The translations under genes and the position numbers were made by a program. A stretch of 64,000 bases of DNA from Larix kaempferi (taxonomy: Eukaryota > Streptophyta > Pinopsida > Pinales > Pinaceae): NCBI GenBank assembly GCA_027924585.1, contig BSBM01000299.1:29054501-29118500 (forward strand), read 5' to 3'. Shown one piece after another: positions 60,256-64,000 of the stretch. Below the pieces are notes generated by a model. That model did not search any database, was not told where the DNA came from, and saw nothing but the letters and a program-made list of their open reading frames with translations. Each line of letters starts with the position of its first letter. Within the stretch, counting starts at the first letter, position 1.

Positions 60256-61302
60256 AATTTCACTGAATATAGTGATGTATTCACTTAGAGTTATTAGGAT
60301 TTGAAGGATATTCTTGAATATTTCAACATCTTGAACACTGACATTGAGCTTGATGCCAAACCTATTGAACAATGCTCATGCAAGATTCCACTCTTCCAAA
60401 TATAACTTTAGTGGTTACCATCAAATCAATATTGGAAAGAAACATAATCCAAATAATTCCTTTGTAATTTAATGGCATCCTACTACTACATAATTTGACC
60501 ACTTTAATTATAAATGCAAATGTTTCTTTTAGTTGCAACATCCTAAACAATTTCAAGGATTTTATCTACAGGTTCCTTTGTGATCTATCTTGATTACTTT
60601 GTTCTACACAGAATCCTATGATACCATATTTAACAACTCAAATGAATGATACAATCATGCTATCAATTTGGTTTGCTAATGAATCCTAATAATTTATTGT
60701 TATCCTTCCCCTTTTCAAGAAAGTCAAAACCGTCATGGATTTACCTCCCATGATTAATGTAACATGAGTGTGCACACTCCTAGGTCACAATCGATATTGT
60801 CAAAATTTCTTTTTATTTTTATATGCTCATATCACCTCCTAACCAAAGATATCCAATTTGAATGGATAATCCTCTATAAATAATCATATAATACTCTCAA
60901 GGAGAAGATTGTGGAAGCACCAAACTTGGTCTAGCCATGGTGGGATAAAATATTCCAGCTTGACACAAATGCTTCCAACATCATGATTAATAGCCTTACA
61001 TAAACCATATGATGATATTCTAGATCATCATATATAGTTTGTGATCAAGAAGTTGAATGTTGTCGAGAAGAATTACACCATCTCAAAGTGAAGCTAATTC
61101 CATGGTTTATGTCATACATAAATATTTATATTTTATTTTGGTGCAAAATTTGTGATGTTTATGTTGATCATTAGGTCTTTATATACATTCTAAAAAAAAA
61201 TCCCCAATTACAGTTGAGCTTCTAGATTTTATTGTTATAGGTATATGAGTTCACTACTTTTGTAAAACAAAGAAATATACATGTCGCATGTGATTTCCTT
61301 TA
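60256..61302. other. AT-rich stretch without a recognisable gene
   Basis: It may be the continuation of copy B beyond the part kept in copy A, or its flank. I see no LTR edge, RNA gene or conserved frame. The longest frame (60362-60556 on the minus strand) resembles nothing known. Confidence 0.45.
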
Positions 61303-62004
61303 TGTGAAATTCAGTTCACACCAATATTTGATCAATAAATTACATACTCTCACAAAGATCTCACACAACTAGTCAAGAACACAGAAAATTACTCACAATA
61401 GATACAAACTGTATTAAATCTCATGAATAAAATACATCAACCAACCTTAGGTAATTAAATGGATGTCAATATATAATGTTTACATAAGAGATTTGAATGG
61501 CTAAATATTTCGTTTCGATCCTCACAAAAGTAGACTTACTAAAATGATGCAAAACCCCCCTAGGTGGCAAGTGTGTTCTCCAAGTCACACCAAAGGCTCA
61601 TGAGTTTCTGAATTAGTGACCCGAGTGTGATGTATGATGAAAAAAAATTCTAAATCCCAAAAATGGAAGGAAGAAACATCAAGTAGTGAAAGTGGTCCAA
61701 AAAGCACTTCCCTAGTCAACTAGCTTTTCACCTTTCACCCAAAAGTAGTAAAAAGCAGTAAAACGTAGGAATGCGCCATTCTCACCAGAACCTTATCCAG
61801 AATCACTAGGAATGCGCCCAAGTGACTTAGGAAACTTGTGGTCCACACTAGGAAAGCTTGTGGTCCCCCTAGAGATGACTTGTGGTCCACACAATGACTC
61901 ATATGCCAACTATTTAGTCTAATACATAGTAATTAATCATGAAATGAATCATTAATGTATCTAATGTATTAATTAACATAGAGTGGGTTTTAATTATTCC
62001 AACA
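61303..62004 (-). repeat. 3' LTR of the truncated minus-strand copia
   Basis: On the minus strand it begins TGTTGGAATAATT right after the purine run GGGGGG (62005-62010). The end is placed at 61303, where the plus strand reads TGTGAAATTC. This mirrors the TTTCACA end of the related element at 17608. That end is inferred from the terminal bases only, as no second LTR is present. Confidence 0.45.
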
Positions 62005-62192
62005 CCCCCCATAAGTATGACTTTATGTGCTAAATATCAGGAAATGAAAAATACTAAGGGCCCAGTAACAAGACTTGGTCACCCTGTACAATACTATCGG
62101 TCCACAAAACAAGGATATAAGGAAAACCTCATGGGAAAAACCTTCCCTCAAAAAGTGGACATATCAAAATTGAAAGATTGCTGATCAATCCT

Positions 62193-62581
62193 TCACTCCA
62201 ACACATGTTCATCCATCCCAAGTAGTGATCTAAGATAGTTGAATGTCTTCTTAGTAAAATCTTTGGTGAAGATGTCTGCATTTTGCTCACCTGTTGGGAA
62301 ATAATGCAAATCAATGATCTGGTCATGCACTAAACCTCTGATGTAGTGCATATGTATCTCAATATGCTTGGTCCTATGTCTCTACACTGGATCACTTGAG
62401 ACCCTTATAGCACTCTGATTGTCACAAAATATGACAGTAGGAGTACTAAAGGAAATCTCAAACTCTGAAAGAATACCCTACAACCACACACATTGAGTAG
62501 CAGCATTCACTGCTCCTTTGTACTCGGTCTCTGCTGAAGATAGTGCAATGGCACTTTGTTTCTTGCTAGACTAGCAAACAG
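62193..62581 (-). pseudogene. copia RNase H C-terminal fragment
   Basis: Minus-strand translation reads SSKKQSAIALSSAETEYKGA, VIFCDNQSAIRVSSDPV, RHRTKHIEIHMHYIRG, NADIFTKDFTKKTFNYL and stop after DEHVLE. These are the standard copia RNase H landmarks (KKQ..ALSSAE.EY, D-NQSAI, R.KHI-IH-H--R, DI-TK). In-frame TAG codons sit where Trp (before SSKKQ), Gln or Arg (after VWL) and a residue after DPV are expected, so it is inactive. Confidence 0.88.
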
Positions 62582-63207
62582 TGTTGATGTATTTGTAACT
62601 TCGGAAGATATTCACTTGTATATTGTATGTATTACATTTGTACTTTATTGTATCCCCAACGGAGATGTATTATTCCTTCGATTTGAAGTGTCGTCATGTG
62701 TAGTTGCAAGTGTTGCGAGTTATAGTGTAAGTGTCGTAACTTATACTTGATGGGTTATTAGACCACCCTGTTGGGGTCGGCCCTATATGAGTCATGTGGG
62801 TCAAAGGGTTATTAGGCCACCCTATTGGGGGTTGGCCCAGTCAGCATTATGTTATGTGGTTAAGTTAGGGCCAACCTAGTTGAGTAAAGTTCAAGTGATG
62901 TAGTGTATAAATAGAGAGCGTGTCTCTCTCATTTTACACATTCTCTTGCATTAGTGAGGAAAGAGGAGGATGCACACAAGTGGAGGAGGAACATGTTGTT
63001 GTAGATATATATCTCTTGGGTTTTATCATGGTGATCATTGTATTGATGCTTATTCTATCTCTAACGAAGTTGCAGGGCTTTTCACCTTCTTGGTTTTCCC
63101 CAGTGAAATGTTGTGTGTCTCTTGTCTCTTATGCTTGATATGTTGTACATGTTGTTCTTTCAATTAAGATCCTATATCATAATATATAAAATTCTGAAAA
63201 ACTAACA
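62582..63207 (+). repeat. 5' LTR of a plus-strand copia element entering the window's right edge
   Basis: 626 bp from TGTTGATGTATTTG to AAAAACTAACA, with TG...CA ends and the PBS directly after. TATAAATAG at 62905 is a likely TATA box, followed by a short GCGTGTCTCTCTC start region. It is inserted inside the RNase H frame of the older minus-strand element, after CTAGCAAACAG. The other LTR lies beyond the window, so age and completeness are unknown. Confidence 0.88.
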
Positions 63208-63219
63208 TGGTATCAGAGC
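63208..63219 (+). promoter_or_regulatory. Primer-binding site of the right-edge copia element
   Basis: TGGTATCAGAGC directly after the LTR end CTAACA. Confidence 0.9.
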
Positions 63220-64000
63220 TAGCCTGAAGGAAGGCATGCTATGACATTTATGACACTTGTTGCACTTGCGAAGCTAGGGATTGATATAGCAAAAACTAGT
63301 CATCATAGAACTTTCGCTATAAATCCATCTTGGTGAAGTTTCAGGATCTGAAAATATTACAGGTCGTAGATAAGATCCCCATGTACCTTGTATCCGCAGA
63401 AGAGCCTCTACTTCGCTATACTTTCAGATTTATGATCTGTACAATATAGGGTTTCTACCTCTTCCAGATCTCAGTCATAAACAGGTGACCTAGGAAAAAA
63501 GGTCACAACTTGGGCTAGGAAGCTCCAAATGAAATTTCGTAAACTGTGGCAAGTAGGGCACGGACTGTACTTTCGCAAGTCCGATTTTCAAAGGCCAAAA
63601 TTGAACTAGTGACAAGTGGCACTCCGTACAAGTTCGCTCTCCTGTTTTATCCCATAATAGGTCACATTGCGACACTTGGAATAACTCTCTCTCAGAGAAT
63701 CCATTTGAGGTCAGACCTGTGGGGTTGGAAATATAACAGTTTAGGATACCATGGGCTAAATTTTTAGACCCTGTAAATCTGAAATTTCGGAGTTACACAA
63801 GAAACAATCAGGTGCATATTTCTGTCAAAACATAATTGGATTTTGAGCACCTTCATTCATGGCTCCAGGAATTTAGGGTTTCCAAGAATGTTGGAATTTT
63901 TGTATAGAATACCACGGCTGGATGCTCCTCATCAAAATTAAAATTTAGAGACCAAGATCAAATTTTTTGGTTGGGCAGAAGGTCGGGCTTGATCAAACCC
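63220..64000 (+). other. Untranslated leader of the right-edge copia element
   Basis: About 780 bases without a convincing gag start. Short frames (63546-63767 on plus and 63490-63675 on minus) show no gag motif. The inverted words GTGACCTAGG and AAAAGGTCAC near 63485-63507 could form a small hairpin. The gag gene should start beyond the window. Confidence 0.5.

Larger units (their letters stand above)
61303..62581 (-). mobile_element. Truncated Ty1/copia element: 3' LTR and RNase H end
   Basis: On the minus strand the RNase H end of pol is followed by a purine tract and an LTR. Everything upstream of RNase H is separated from it by the younger LTR element starting at 62582 and lies outside the window. 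Confidence 0.75.

Overview
The window looks like intergenic, transposon-dominated nuclear DNA of a land plant. It is AT-rich and contains five LTR retrotransposon insertions plus one older copia remnant. The five insertions that show a primer-binding site or an LTR edge are of plant Ty1/copia or Ty3/chromovirus type, and the four visible primer sites all match initiator tRNA-Met (TGGTATCAGAGC). The only host-derived coding material I can name is broken: two copies of the ENT exon of an EMSY-LIKE (EML) gene, and a decayed gene with a methyltransferase-like part and three FCP1-like phosphatase folds. The transposon load and the chromovirus LTRs of over 4 kb would fit a large-genome seed plant such as a gymnosperm, but nothing here proves the lineage. 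I found no rRNA, tRNA or CRISPR.

Layout. 1-1080 is a partial third copy of a repeat also seen at 6466 and 43972. 1105-2591 is a decayed copia pol end with a probable 3' LTR. 5212-17607 (copy A) and 42707-60255 (copy B) are two direct copies of a segment of at least 12 kb holding a TATA-type promoter, a leader exon, an intron and an EML ENT-domain exon. Copy A alone carries two long palindromes (7112-7991 and 12265-13075). Copy B alone carries a 6.5-kb copia element (50427-56903, target duplication TTTTG). Copy A ends where a minus-strand gag-only copia element (17608-20375) was inserted.

Between the copies, 20860-22840 is a tandem array punctuated by 20-bp quasi-palindromes. It lies upstream of a degenerate multi-exon gene (23310-26093, resuming at 39488-42287). 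The 5' half includes a region resembling an N4/N6-type SAM-dependent methyltransferase. The 3' half encodes three successive FCP1/NIF-type HAD phosphatase-like domains. A 13.4-kb chromovirus (26094-39487, target duplication AATCC, LTRs about 4.24 and 4.28 kb) splits the two halves.

The right end (60256-64000) holds a truncated minus-strand copia element, and a younger plus-strand copia element has inserted into it. That element's 5' LTR, PBS and leader run off the window. The nesting gives a relative order: duplication first, then the palindromes and the copia elements in single copies. None of the retroelement genes is fully open. The closest is the gag-protease ORF of the 50427 element, which has a single stop.
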